Part shown: positions 1 through 6,184 of the stretch, one piece after another
Layout: each line of letters opens with the position of its first letter
Numbering within the stretch: the first letter of the stretch is position 1
DNA from: an uncultured Pseudomonadota bacterium
Lineage (GTDB): Bacteria > Pseudomonadota > Gammaproteobacteria > Burkholderiales > Methylophilaceae
NCBI GenBank assembly: GCA_903854305.1
Contig: CAINWC010000092.1
Span: 1-8,415, forward strand
Reading direction: 5' to 3'
Length of the DNA: 8,415 nucleotides
Position numbers and translations under genes: made by a program
Notes under the pieces: generated by a model
What the model was told of the DNA's origin: nothing
The model's database searches: none
What the model saw: only the letters and a program-made list of their open reading frames with translations

Positions 1-447
1 AGACATAAACGTTTAGTGCTCATCGGCATCGGTTTGGCATTGGTTGGCTTAGCTGCGATGCTGATTTTGAATGCATTTCAAAGCAATATGGTGTTCTTTT
101 ACACACCTACGCAAGTCGTAAAAGGTGAGGTGCCAAAAGGTACGGGGTTTCGTATTGGTGGCTTGGTCGTCGCTGGCAGCTTAAAACGTGGCGACGATGG
201 TTTGTCTGTCAGCTTTGTCATTACCGATACCGCGAAAACAGTGCCGGTGATTTACAAAGGCGTGCTGCCTGATTTGTTTAAAGAAGGCAAAGGCGTGGTT
301 GCGCAAGGTAAAGTCGGCGCGGATGGTGTATTTGTAGCGAGTGAAGTGCTCGCAAAACATGATGAAAATTATATGCCGCCAGAAGCTGCAGAAGCCTTGA
401 AACGTGCAAAGCAGCAGGGCACTAATAGCTTAGTGATGCCTAAATAA
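1..447 (+). CDS. ccmE: Cytochrome c maturation protein CcmE, heme chaperone (5' end truncated by window)
   Basis: Periplasmic, membrane-anchored heme chaperone: it binds heme covalently after CcmABCD loads it and delivers it to CcmF/H. The frame is open from base 1 (reading R-H-K-R-L-V-L-I-G), and family members normally begin a few residues earlier (M-K-P/A-R-H-K-R type), so only about 2-4 codons are missing. The GTG at 16 is an internal Val codon, not the start. Visible residues 5-26 form the single N-terminal membrane anchor, followed by the OB-fold beta-barrel. The signature HDENYMPPE is present; its His (codon 358-360, visible residue 120) is the covalent heme-binding residue and the Tyr four residues later is the conserved heme ligand. 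Length (about 150 aa) is normal. It ends in TAA 109 bp before ccmF. Identification is very secure from the HxxxY motif and context. Confidence 0.96.
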   Translation, partial: RHKRLVLIGIGLALVGLAAMLILNAFQSNMVFFYTPTQVVKGEVPKGTGFRIGGLVVAGSLKRGDDGLSVSFVITDTAKTVPVIYKGVLPDLFKEGKGVVAQGKVGADGVFVASEVLAKHDENYMPPEAAEALKRAKQQGTNSLVMPK

Positions 448-556
448 AAGATTTAAAGTTGTAGAGTATTTGTAAAATAAACGCTCCAGAATTGATGTAT
501 CTAGATGACTGCATCTACATGCAGAGCCACCGAATAAATATTAAAAGGACGTAAAC
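448..556 (+). other. ccmE-ccmF intergenic gap with overlapping hairpins
   Basis: This is the only real gap in an operon whose later genes overlap. It contains a perfect 6-bp stem with a 4-nt loop (TAGATG-ACTG-CATCTA, 502-517). A competing 5-bp hairpin (TGCAT-CTAC-ATGCA, 510-523) shares the right arm of the first, so the two cannot form together. Neither is followed by a T-run, so neither is a convincing intrinsic terminator. I see no convincing promoter or small ORF here. It could be an mRNA processing or stability element, or simply spacer. Confidence 0.4.
545..549 (+). promoter_or_regulatory. Shine-Dalgarno AAGGA deciding the GTG start of ccmF
   Basis: AAGGA lies 7 nt upstream of the GTG at 557. 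It supports this GTG as the start rather than a later ATG, and it fits the expected N-terminus of CcmF (M-I-P-E-I-G-H). Confidence 0.7.
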
Positions 557-2533
557 GTGATTCCTGAAATTGGCCACTTTTCTCTAATTCTAGCCTTGTT
601 GGTTGCGCTGGCATTAGGTGTTTTTCCTATCATAGGCGCAGCGAGTGGCAATGCGGTATGGATGGGACTGGCTAGGCCGTTGGCACGTGCACAGTTTTTA
701 CTCATTGCCATCGCCTTTGTTTGCTTAGCTTATGCCTTTGCAACCATGGATTACTCTGTGACTTATGTTGCCACTAATTCAAATTCAAAACTACCGATTC
801 AGTTTCGTATTGCTGCGATATGGGGTGGGCATGAAGGTTCATTATTACTATGGGCGATGATACTAAGTGTTTGGACTGTCGCGGTAAGTTTATTCTCCAA
901 GCACCTACCAGATGATATGCGTGCGCGAATACTTGGCGTAATGGGCTTGATCAGTGTTGGCTTTTTACTGTTCATGCTCATGGTGTCAAATCCTTTCGAA
1001 CGTTTGATTCCAGCCGCTTTAGATGGTCGTGACCTTAATCCGCTATTGCAAGATCCTGGCATGATTTTTCATCCACCGATGCTTTATATGGGTTATGTTG
1101 GCTTTTCTGTAGCATTTTCGTTTGCCATTGCCGCACTACTGGGTGGTCAGCTAGATGCAGCATGGGCGCGCTGGTCACGCCCTTGGACAACGATGGCATG
1201 GGTGTTTCTAACATTAGGCATTATGGGTGGCAGCAATTGGGCTTATTATGAACTAGGTTGGGGCGGTTGGTGGTTTTGGGATGCGGTAGAAAATGCTTCT
1301 TTCATGCCATGGCTGGTTGGCACAGCGCTGATTCACTCATTAGCTGTGACAGAAAAACGGGGCAGCTTCAAAGCTTGGACAGTACTGTTAGCGATTTGCG
1401 CGTTCTCTTTAAGTCTACTCGGAACTTTCCTTGTACGTTCTGGCGTACTTACTTCAGTACATGCTTTTGCAACTGATCCACGACGTGGTTTATTTATTTT
1501 AGTATTTCTTGTAGTAGTGATTGGTGGTTCGTTGGCATTGTTTGCTTGGCGCGCACCAACAGTAGGGCGCGGTGGCAAGTTTGATGTCGTTTCACGCGAA
1601 AGTTTTCTGTTGGCAAATAACGTGTTGTTAGCGGTTGCTGCATTCTCAGTATTGCTAGGTACTTTGTACCCGCTGTTTTTGGATGCGCTGGGTCTAGGTA
1701 AGATTTCAGTCGGCCCTCCATATTTTGATACGGTATTCGCACCACTGATGACGCCTGCATTATTTTTGATGGGCATCGGCCCGATTGCACGCTGGAAAAA
1801 GTCATCTTTGCCTGAATTAGCTTTACGTTTACGCTGGGCATTTGGCGTAAGTGTTGCTACCGCAATGCTACTACCATTGCTACTTGGACACTGGACGCCA
1901 ATGATAGGCTTGGGTCTATTCTTGTCATTCTGGATTTTTGCATCAAGTGCGCATCTCGTGTATCAACGCCTACGTGGCACGGATCAGCAGCTCATCACAC
2001 GGATAAAAGCCATTCCACGCTCATGGTGGGGCATGGTCATCGCTCACTTAGGTATCGCTGTATTTACCTTAGGTGTGACGATAGTAAAGGGTTTTGAGTC
2101 TGAAATTGCAGTGCGCATGTTGCCTGGAGAGGTTGCGCATTTAGCGGGTTATGACTTTACCTTTAAAGGCGTTGAAGAAATTCAAGGCCCAAACTACACG
2201 GCAAGCAGAGGGCAGTTGCTGGTCACTAAAAATGGCGTTGAAAGAACCATACTTTCAACCGAGAAGCGACTGTACACCGTGCAAAATATGCCGATGACCG
2301 AAGCCGGTATTAGTCCAGCGCTTATTCATGACTTGTATGCCTCATTAGGCGAGCCGCTGGCAGATGGTGCTTGGAGCGTGCGACTTTACCATAAGCCGAT
2401 GGTGGAATGGATATGGGCTGGTTGTGCAATGATGGCATTAGGCGGCTTGCTGGCTTTATCTGATAAGCGCTATCGTATGCGTAAACGTCTTAAAAAAGAG
2501 GGCGAATTGAAATCTAACGAGGCGTTAGCATGA
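557..2533 (+). CDS. ccmF: Cytochrome c heme lyase subunit CcmF
   Basis: Large polytopic inner-membrane protein that, with CcmH, transfers heme from holo-CcmE to the CxxCH motif of apocytochrome c. At 658 aa it has the family's usual length. The tryptophan-rich WWD heme-handling motif WGGWWFWDAVEN is at residues 235-246. The four histidines known to matter in E. coli CcmF have counterparts: H172 (in IFHPPMLY) and H302 (in SVHAF) as the periplasmic pair near the WWD domain, and H260 and H497 (in VIAHLGIAV) as the probable transmembrane heme b ligands. Membrane helices fill most of the protein. A periplasmic domain spans about 510-612, a last helix about 616-634, and the tail is basic. The start is GTG with a good Shine-Dalgarno. 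The stop overlaps the ccmG start (ATGA). Assignment is very secure; NrfE-type paralogs are less likely given the full ccm context. Confidence 0.97.
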   Translation: MIPEIGHFSLILALLVALALGVFPIIGAASGNAVWMGLARPLARAQFLLIAIAFVCLAYAFATMDYSVTYVATNSNSKLPIQFRIAAIWGGHEGSLLLWAMILSVWTVAVSLFSKHLPDDMRARILGVMGLISVGFLLFMLMVSNPFERLIPAALDGRDLNPLLQDPGMIFHPPMLYMGYVGFSVAFSFAIAALLGGQLDAAWARWSRPWTTMAWVFLTLGIMGGSNWAYYELGWGGWWFWDAVENASFMPWLVGTALIHSLAVTEKRGSFKAWTVLLAICAFSLSLLGTFLVRSGVLTSVHAFATDPRRGLFILVFLVVVIGGSLALFAWRAPTVGRGGKFDVVSRESFLLANNVLLAVAAFSVLLGTLYPLFLDALGLGKISVGPPYFDTVFAPLMTPALFLMGIGPIARWKKSSLPELALRLRWAFGVSVATAMLLPLLLGHWTPMIGLGLFLSFWIFASSAHLVYQRLRGTDQQLITRIKAIPRSWWGMVIAHLGIAVFTLGVTIVKGFESEIAVRMLPGEVAHLAGYDFTFKGVEEIQGPNYTASRGQLLVTKNGVERTILSTEKRLYTVQNMPMTEAGISPALIHDLYASLGEPLADGAWSVRLYHKPMVEWIWAGCAMMALGGLLALSDKRYRMRKRLKKEGELKSNEALA

Positions 2534-3057
2534 AGCGGTTTTTGTTACCTCTAGTGATTTTTTTGGTGATGGTCTGTTTTCTTTTCATCGGCTTAAATCT
2601 AGACCCACGTGAAGTGCCATCACCCTTAGTTGGCAAGCCTGCGCCGATGTTTAGTTTGCCGCGTTTGGATGACCCTAAACAAGCATTTTCTCCCAAAGAC
2701 ATGTTAGGTAAGGTATGGCTTTTTAATGTCTGGGCCTCTTGGTGTGGCGCATGTCGAGATGAGCATCCGATATTGGTCGAGCTCTCTAAGAGCGGTCTTG
2801 TGCCAGTTTATGGCATGGATTACAAAGATACGCGCGAAGATGCACAGCAATGGCTTCAGCAAGGTGGCAATCCTTACATTGCCACGGCAATGGATGCTGA
2901 TGGTCGAGTCGGTATCAATTATGGCGTTTATGGCGTACCAGAGACTTATGTCATCGATAAGGCAGGCATCATTGCCTACAAGCAGATCGGGCCAGTCACG
3001 GATGAGTCATTGCGCAACAAAATTTTACCTTTAGTTAAAAGGCTGCAAGCACAATGA
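2530..3057 (+). CDS. ccmG: Thiol:disulfide interchange protein CcmG/DsbE
   Basis: Membrane-anchored periplasmic thioredoxin-like protein that keeps apocytochrome c and/or CcmH cysteines reduced for heme attachment. Residues 4-22 form the N-terminal anchor. The thioredoxin fold carries the active site W71-C72-G-A-C75 in NVWASWCGACRDEHP, with the acidic/His context after the second Cys that is typical of DsbE rather than general thioredoxins. The cis-proline loop is GVPETY (P137). Length of 175 aa is typical. Its ATG overlaps the ccmF stop by 4 bp, and a GAGG lies 7 nt upstream (2519-2522), so translation is coupled but also has its own ribosome site. The CGAC active site differs from the CPTC of E. 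coli DsbE; such variation in the two middle residues is common and not alarming. Confidence 0.95.
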   Translation: MKRFLLPLVIFLVMVCFLFIGLNLDPREVPSPLVGKPAPMFSLPRLDDPKQAFSPKDMLGKVWLFNVWASWCGACRDEHPILVELSKSGLVPVYGMDYKDTREDAQQWLQQGGNPYIATAMDADGRVGINYGVYGVPETYVIDKAGIIAYKQIGPVTDESLRNKILPLVKRLQAQ

Positions 3058-3530
3058 AATTACATTTAACCTTTCGTTTAATTGCGCTTCTTTTCTTGAT
3101 GCAATCGTTTAGTCTTTGGGCGCAAGATGCGCGTCCCATGGAAAATGATGCGGTCGTTGAAGTGCAGGTTCAACGGCTTTCTGAGCAGTTGCGCTGTTTA
3201 GTTTGCCAAAACCAAACGCTAGCGGATTCTCATGCAGAGCTAGCACAAGATCTAAAACAAGAAATCCGTGAAATGGCTGCCAAAGGTATGAGCGATCAAG
3301 CCATTATTGATTACTTGGTGGCCCGTTATGGTGACTTCGTTCGCTATCGCCCACCACTGAAATCAACGACAGTCCTGCTCTGGTTAGGACCATTTGCTTT
3401 ACTGCTGGTAGGTGGCTTTGGTTTATTTATTGCGCTTAGACGACGTGAAAAATTAGCAACAGATACACCGCTTAATGAAGAAGAATCACGTAAAGTCAGT
3501 GAGTTATTAAAGATGGATAAGGAATCATAA
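3054..3530 (+). CDS. ccmH: Cytochrome c maturation protein CcmH (short, CcmI-less form)
   Basis: Periplasmic-facing thiol protein of the heme ligation complex; it handles the cysteines of the apocytochrome CxxCH motif together with CcmG. An N-terminal signal peptide ends near A23 (SLWA-Q). The hallmark LRCLVCQNQ is at residues 46-54 with C48 and C51 as the redox pair. The three-helix domain then runs to about residue 100 (RYGDFVRYRPP). A C-terminal membrane helix spans about 106-127, followed by a charged tail. At 158 aa it matches the short CcmH/CycL type; in E. coli this domain is fused to the TPR part, which here is the separate downstream gene. Its ATG overlaps the ccmG stop (ATGA). The best Shine-Dalgarno (AAGG, 3039-3042) is 11 nt away and weak, so re-initiation after ccmG is probably important. 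Confidence 0.95.
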   Translation: MKLHLTFRLIALLFLMQSFSLWAQDARPMENDAVVEVQVQRLSEQLRCLVCQNQTLADSHAELAQDLKQEIREMAAKGMSDQAIIDYLVARYGDFVRYRPPLKSTTVLLWLGPFALLLVGGFGLFIALRRREKLATDTPLNEEESRKVSELLKMDKES

Positions 3531-4780
3531 TGGTCATATTTTGGACAATTGCAATCGTATTGCTCATCGGTGTTCTCGCCTTAATTCTTCCAGCGTTATT
3601 AAGACCCAATGGCACCGTTAAGACTGATGCTAATGCTGAAAAACGTGAGATTTTTCGTCAACAATTTGACGAAATTGAGCAAGATAAAATCAATGGTGTG
3701 TTAGATTCCACGCAATATGAAATTGCAAAAAGTGAGATGCAACGCCGTATGTTGGATGAAATAGGCTTAACAAGTATGCCTGCTGTTCAAGTTAGTCAAC
3801 CAGATCGTCGCTTAGCCTTGATTTTATTAGTGTTGTTGCCATTGGCTGCAGTAGTAATCTACCTGAAGATTGGTAATCCAGCTTCAATTTCGATACCTGC
3901 AACATCGCCAGACGTGACTGCAGCACAAACAAAAATTGAGCATAGTGCAATGGGTGGTGACATCGAGCCGCTACTAAACTCACTTAAAAGTAAGCTCGAA
4001 AAAAATCCAGGAGACGGCACCGGATGGGCGTTATTAGCGAGGTCCTATGTTGAACTTCGACGCCATGCGGATGCAGTACTTGCTTATGAAAAAGCCGTCA
4101 AATCAATTCAGGATGATCCGCAATTATTAGCCGACTATGCAGACGCTTTGGCCGTAGTAAATGGACATAAACTTGCGGGGAAACCTGAGGAACTTGTCAA
4201 CCAAGCGCTTAAGCTCGATCCGCACCATGCTAAGGCGTTGATGTTGGCCGCGACCGCTGCATTTGATCGTAAAGATTATAAACAAGCCATTAAATTTTGG
4301 GAGCGCTTGCAAAAAGACTTGCCAGCAGATTCAGATATTTTGCCTGAGGTGAAGGCCTCGCTCAACGAAGCGTATGCTTTGTCTGGTGAGAAGCCTTCTG
4401 TGTCGGCGCCACAAAAGGTACTTCCAAGTGCTGTAGCCGCAACAATCAGCGGCTCTGTACGAATTGCGCCAGCGCTGGCAGGTAAGCTGGATCCAACTGC
4501 TACGGTATTCATCTTTGCACGCGCGACGCAAGGGCAACCTATGCCACTTGCCATAGTCCGCACTACTGTAAAAGATTTACCTTACACTTATCACTTGGAT
4601 GATAGCTCCGCATTAATGCCAGATCACAAGCTTTCGCAAGCGAGTGAAGTCGTATTGGTTGCACGAATCTCTAAAGCTGGCGATGCTAAACCTCAAGCAG
4701 GAGATTTACAAGGAATAAGCGCTGCAGTTAAACCCAATGGTGCAATCGTTGATATTGAGATTAATCAGGTAGTGCCGTAA
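3530..4780 (+). CDS. ccmI: Cytochrome c maturation TPR protein CcmI (CycH)
   Basis: Apocytochrome c chaperone that binds the C-terminal part of apocytochromes and presents them to CcmF/CcmH. Architecture: membrane helix at about 3-23; a cytoplasmic, acidic segment at about 30-92 with helix-forming character (EIFRQQFDEIEQDKINGVLD, typical of CcmI); a second helix at about 95-112; a periplasmic TPR region at about 145-285 (WALLARSYVELRRHADAVLAYEKAV, then LDPHHAKALMLAATAAFDRKDYKQAI); and a C-terminal beta-rich domain at about 303-414 (ISGSVRIAPALAGKLDPTATVFIFAR), as in the full-length CycH family. The ATG overlaps the ccmH stop in a TAATG, and AAGGA (3519-3523) sits 6 nt upstream. It is the last gene of the operon in this window, convergent with the next gene. 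Confidence 0.93.
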   Translation: MVIFWTIAIVLLIGVLALILPALLRPNGTVKTDANAEKREIFRQQFDEIEQDKINGVLDSTQYEIAKSEMQRRMLDEIGLTSMPAVQVSQPDRRLALILLVLLPLAAVVIYLKIGNPASISIPATSPDVTAAQTKIEHSAMGGDIEPLLNSLKSKLEKNPGDGTGWALLARSYVELRRHADAVLAYEKAVKSIQDDPQLLADYADALAVVNGHKLAGKPEELVNQALKLDPHHAKALMLAATAAFDRKDYKQAIKFWERLQKDLPADSDILPEVKASLNEAYALSGEKPSVSAPQKVLPSAVAATISGSVRIAPALAGKLDPTATVFIFARATQGQPMPLAIVRTTVKDLPYTYHLDDSSALMPDHKLSQASEVVLVARISKAGDAKPQAGDLQGISAAVKPNGAIVDIEINQVVP

Positions 4781-4804
4781 TTTTTGCTTAGTAACTTCAG
4801 GTTT

Positions 4805-4823
4805 GTATTGCAGCAATACTTTT
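4805..4823 (+). terminator. Possible weak intrinsic terminator after ccmI
   Basis: A perfect 6-bp stem (GTATTG/CAATAC) with a 3-nt loop is followed directly by TTTT, 24 nt after the ccmI stop and before the convergent gene. The stem has only two G-C pairs and the T-run is short, so termination would be weak. On the opposite strand the hairpin is not followed by a T-run, so it would serve only the ccm transcript. Confidence 0.4.
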
Positions 4824-4841
4824 AAGCTTTCGGGCGCTGAT

Positions 4842-5198
4842 TTATATCTCATCAGTACCTGAAAGTTCATCAGACTTAGTCCGGTTAATGTCCCTTAGCA
4901 TAAATGCGTAAAGACCTTCCACTTTATCGCGTGCCCACGGTGTTTTACGCAAAAACTTCAAGCTTGATGCTATGCTTGGATCGTGGCTAAAGCAGCGTAC
5001 TGGTATGCGTTCTGCCAACTCGGCCCAACCAAAATGTGCAACCAACGCTGTTACTATCACCTCCAATGTTAAGCCATGTAAGGGATTATTACGTTGCTTC
5101 TGAAGTTCAGCCCTTGGAGTGCTAGGTTGTGCATCGATATGTGACTGTGATTGACTCTCAACAGAAGTGTTACTGTAAATGGTTTTTGGCGGCTTCAT
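4842..5198 (-). CDS. DUF2132 / VF530-family small protein
   Basis: Protein of 118 aa. Residues about 36-101 carry the strongly conserved core of the DUF2132 (VF530) family: NNPLHGLTLE, the FGW segment, ERIPVRCF, HDPSIASSLKFLRKTPWAR and KVEGLY. The family is small, mostly alpha-helical and common in proteobacteria. From memory, structural work on the Vibrio member proposed nucleic-acid binding, but the biological role is not established. The core is preceded by a 35-residue polar Ser/Gln/Thr-rich extension that looks disordered and is followed by a charged tail. The ATG at 5198 has only a weak AGAAG (5209-5213) 10 nt upstream, and no other ATG precedes the core, so the start is reasonable but not firm. 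It lies downstream of and on the same strand as the gene at 5317-5916, 118 bp away, so it may have its own promoter. Confidence 0.88.
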   Translation of the reverse strand: MKPPKTIYSNTSVESQSQSHIDAQPSTPRAELQKQRNNPLHGLTLEVIVTALVAHFGWAELAERIPVRCFSHDPSIASSLKFLRKTPWARDKVEGLYAFMLRDINRTKSDELSGTDEI

Positions 5199-5316
5199 AA
5201 GGTGTTTGCTTCTAGTCGTTGGATAATATCAATCATTGTATGCTGTTGTGTAGATGATATTTGAAGTATTTCACATTCACATTTTGGCCTTGTAAGCATT
5301 TAAATTAAGTCTTATT
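5199..5316. other. Intergenic region between the two minus-strand genes
   Basis: AT-rich spacer of 118 bp. I see no hairpin plus T-run that would end transcription of the upstream minus-strand gene, and no promoter with both hexamers convincing. A short tandem TCACAT duplication is at 5271-5282. Read-through into the DUF2132 gene is possible. Confidence 0.35.
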
Positions 5317-5916
5317 TTAGCTTCTGTCTATTTTATCTTTTGACAATATGCGGCGGTATTGTTCCAGCTTTGCTTCGTAATTTTCCGCCTCACCAAATTC
5401 CAGAAAGCGTGCATATCTAGCATGCGTGCCTAGCATTTTCCGGGCATGCTTGATTGGGCAAAAATATTGTTCGGTTCGGGCCACAATTTCACTGATATAA
5501 GCAATCATGCCAGTGCCATACGCACAATAGGTGCAATGAAACTTTTCTATGAAATTAAGATAACTTAGATGCTGACGATCAAAAACAACATAATCAGCAC
5601 GACGTACTTTTTTAATGCCATAAATTGGAAAGCAGGTCATTTGGTAAAAGCTGATAAATAAATCTGTAATGACTAATGGAATAATCATTGCGTAAATAAT
5701 TGGCCCAGTAATCAGGTTTTGTGGTCGATCAGTGATTAACCAGCGAAAAAAATTGCGTTTAAGTCGACGATGTGTTTCTTTGATCGACTGCTCAAACTCA
5801 ACGCGCTTGCCTTTAATCTGGAAGAACATGGTTGTTGGTTGCTCACTCAGTGCTGTGCGTAAATCGTCTTCAAGCGCTGTTATTTGATTGAGTAATTGCT
5901 GAATACGATCGTTCAT
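5317..5916 (-). CDS. Conserved hypothetical protein with one hydrophobic segment and CxxC...CPxxH
   Basis: Protein of 199 aa with no name I can assign; it resembles a family of unannotated proteins seen in beta- and gammaproteobacteria (recollection, not a search). In order: an acidic helical N-terminus (about 1-25) with coiled-coil character; a basic amphipathic stretch (about 35-60, KRVEFEQSIKETHRRLKRNFFRW); a hydrophobic segment at about 70-94 that could cross or enter the membrane (GPIIYAMIIPLVITDLFISFYQ); the conserved-looking block GIKKVRRADYVVFDRQHLSYLN; and a cysteine cluster C128-T-Y-C131 plus C153-P-I-K-H157, with a lone C95. The Cys/His set suggests metal or redox-cofactor binding, but no function is shown. 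ATG at 5916 is chosen over the TTG one codon upstream because AGGA (5923-5926) is 6 nt from the ATG. No signal peptide is seen. Confidence 0.8.
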   Translation of the reverse strand: MNDRIQQLLNQITALEDDLRTALSEQPTTMFFQIKGKRVEFEQSIKETHRRLKRNFFRWLITDRPQNLITGPIIYAMIIPLVITDLFISFYQMTCFPIYGIKKVRRADYVVFDRQHLSYLNFIEKFHCTYCAYGTGMIAYISEIVARTEQYFCPIKHARKMLGTHARYARFLEFGEAENYEAKLEQYRRILSKDKIDRS

Positions 5917-5920
5917 CAAA

Positions 5921-5926
5921 TTTCCT
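5921..5926 (-). promoter_or_regulatory. Shine-Dalgarno AGGAAA deciding the start at 5916
   Basis: On the minus strand AGGAAA lies just before TTGATG. The core AGGA is 6 nt from the ATG but only 3 nt from the TTG, so it favours the ATG at 5916. Confidence 0.65.
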
Positions 5927-6048
5927 ATGTTAATGATTTGTTACTAAGTGTCACGGTCACTAAATATACATCAATTTTCTCATGGTTTGATTGATTGTTA
6001 AGGCTAGTAAATCGAGTGATTCATGATCTTAAGGCTTTATAACAATAT

Positions 6049-6102
6049 TTGCCTAAGGTTAAGTTATCGCTAGCTGGCGTATCGTTACTGCTTCTTAGGC
6101 AA
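6049..6102. repeat. Perfect 9-bp inverted repeat TTGCCTAAG / CTTAGGCAA
   Basis: Arms at 6049-6057 and 6094-6102, separated by 36 nt. The left arm can also pair imperfectly with CTTAAGGC at 6028-6035 (7 bp with one bulged A, 15-nt loop). The related word TTAAGGCT occurs twice further left. It lies upstream of the diguanylate cyclase candidate promoter, so an operator role is possible but unproven. Confidence 0.4.
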
Positions 6103-6116
6103 GTTGTAAGTTATTT

Positions 6117-6145
6117 TTCATAGCTATATTTAAATATGACATAAT
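6117..6145 (+). promoter_or_regulatory. Candidate sigma-70 promoter for the diguanylate cyclase gene
   Basis: TTCATA (6117-6122, 4 of 6 matches to TTGACA) and CATAAT (6140-6145, 5 of 6 to TATAAT) are 17 bp apart. The start of transcription would fall near 6152, about 33 nt before the TTG codon. The spacer contains a perfect 12-bp palindrome ATATTTAAATAT (6126-6137). AT-rich DNA gives such matches by chance, so this is only a candidate. Confidence 0.35.
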
Positions 6146-6184
6146 CAACCGTTATCCGATATGTTTATTCTTAAATTATAAATT

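Larger units (their letters stand above)
5917..6184. other. Divergent intergenic region with short repeat cluster
   Basis: Non-coding stretch of 268 bp between divergent genes. It holds a direct repeat TTAAGGCT (5998-6005 and 6029-6036) and a perfect 9-bp inverted repeat TTGCCTAAG (6049-6057) / CTTAGGCAA (6094-6102) with a 36-nt spacer. For the rightward gene there is a candidate promoter listed separately. For the leftward gene only a TATATT -10-like hexamer (minus strand, 5963-5968) is visible, with a poor -35. No small ORF with a ribosome site was noticed. Confidence 0.45.

Noticed and set aside
16..18. GTG at 16 as the start of ccmE
   Set aside because: The frame is open to the window edge, and the residues before it (R-H-K-R-L) match the usual CcmE N-terminus, so the true start is upstream of the window.
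1333..1841. Two long overlapping minus-strand open frames inside ccmF
   Set aside because: They lie opposite a strongly conserved ccmF region, have low-complexity, unlikely protein sequences and no ribosome sites; they are shadows of ccmF.
5271..5282. Tandem TCACAT duplication, considered as a CRP-type site or repeat array
   Set aside because: Only two copies of 6 bp and no TGTGA-N6-TCACA arrangement; too short to mean much in AT-rich DNA.
5917..5919. TTG start for the 5317-5916 gene
   Set aside because: The adjacent ATG at 5916 has better spacing from the AGGA and is a stronger start codon.
5943..5963. ACTAA direct repeat and AGTG/CACT dyad around GTCACGGTCAC
   Set aside because: Arms of only 4-5 bp with mismatches; not distinguishable from chance without comparison to relatives.
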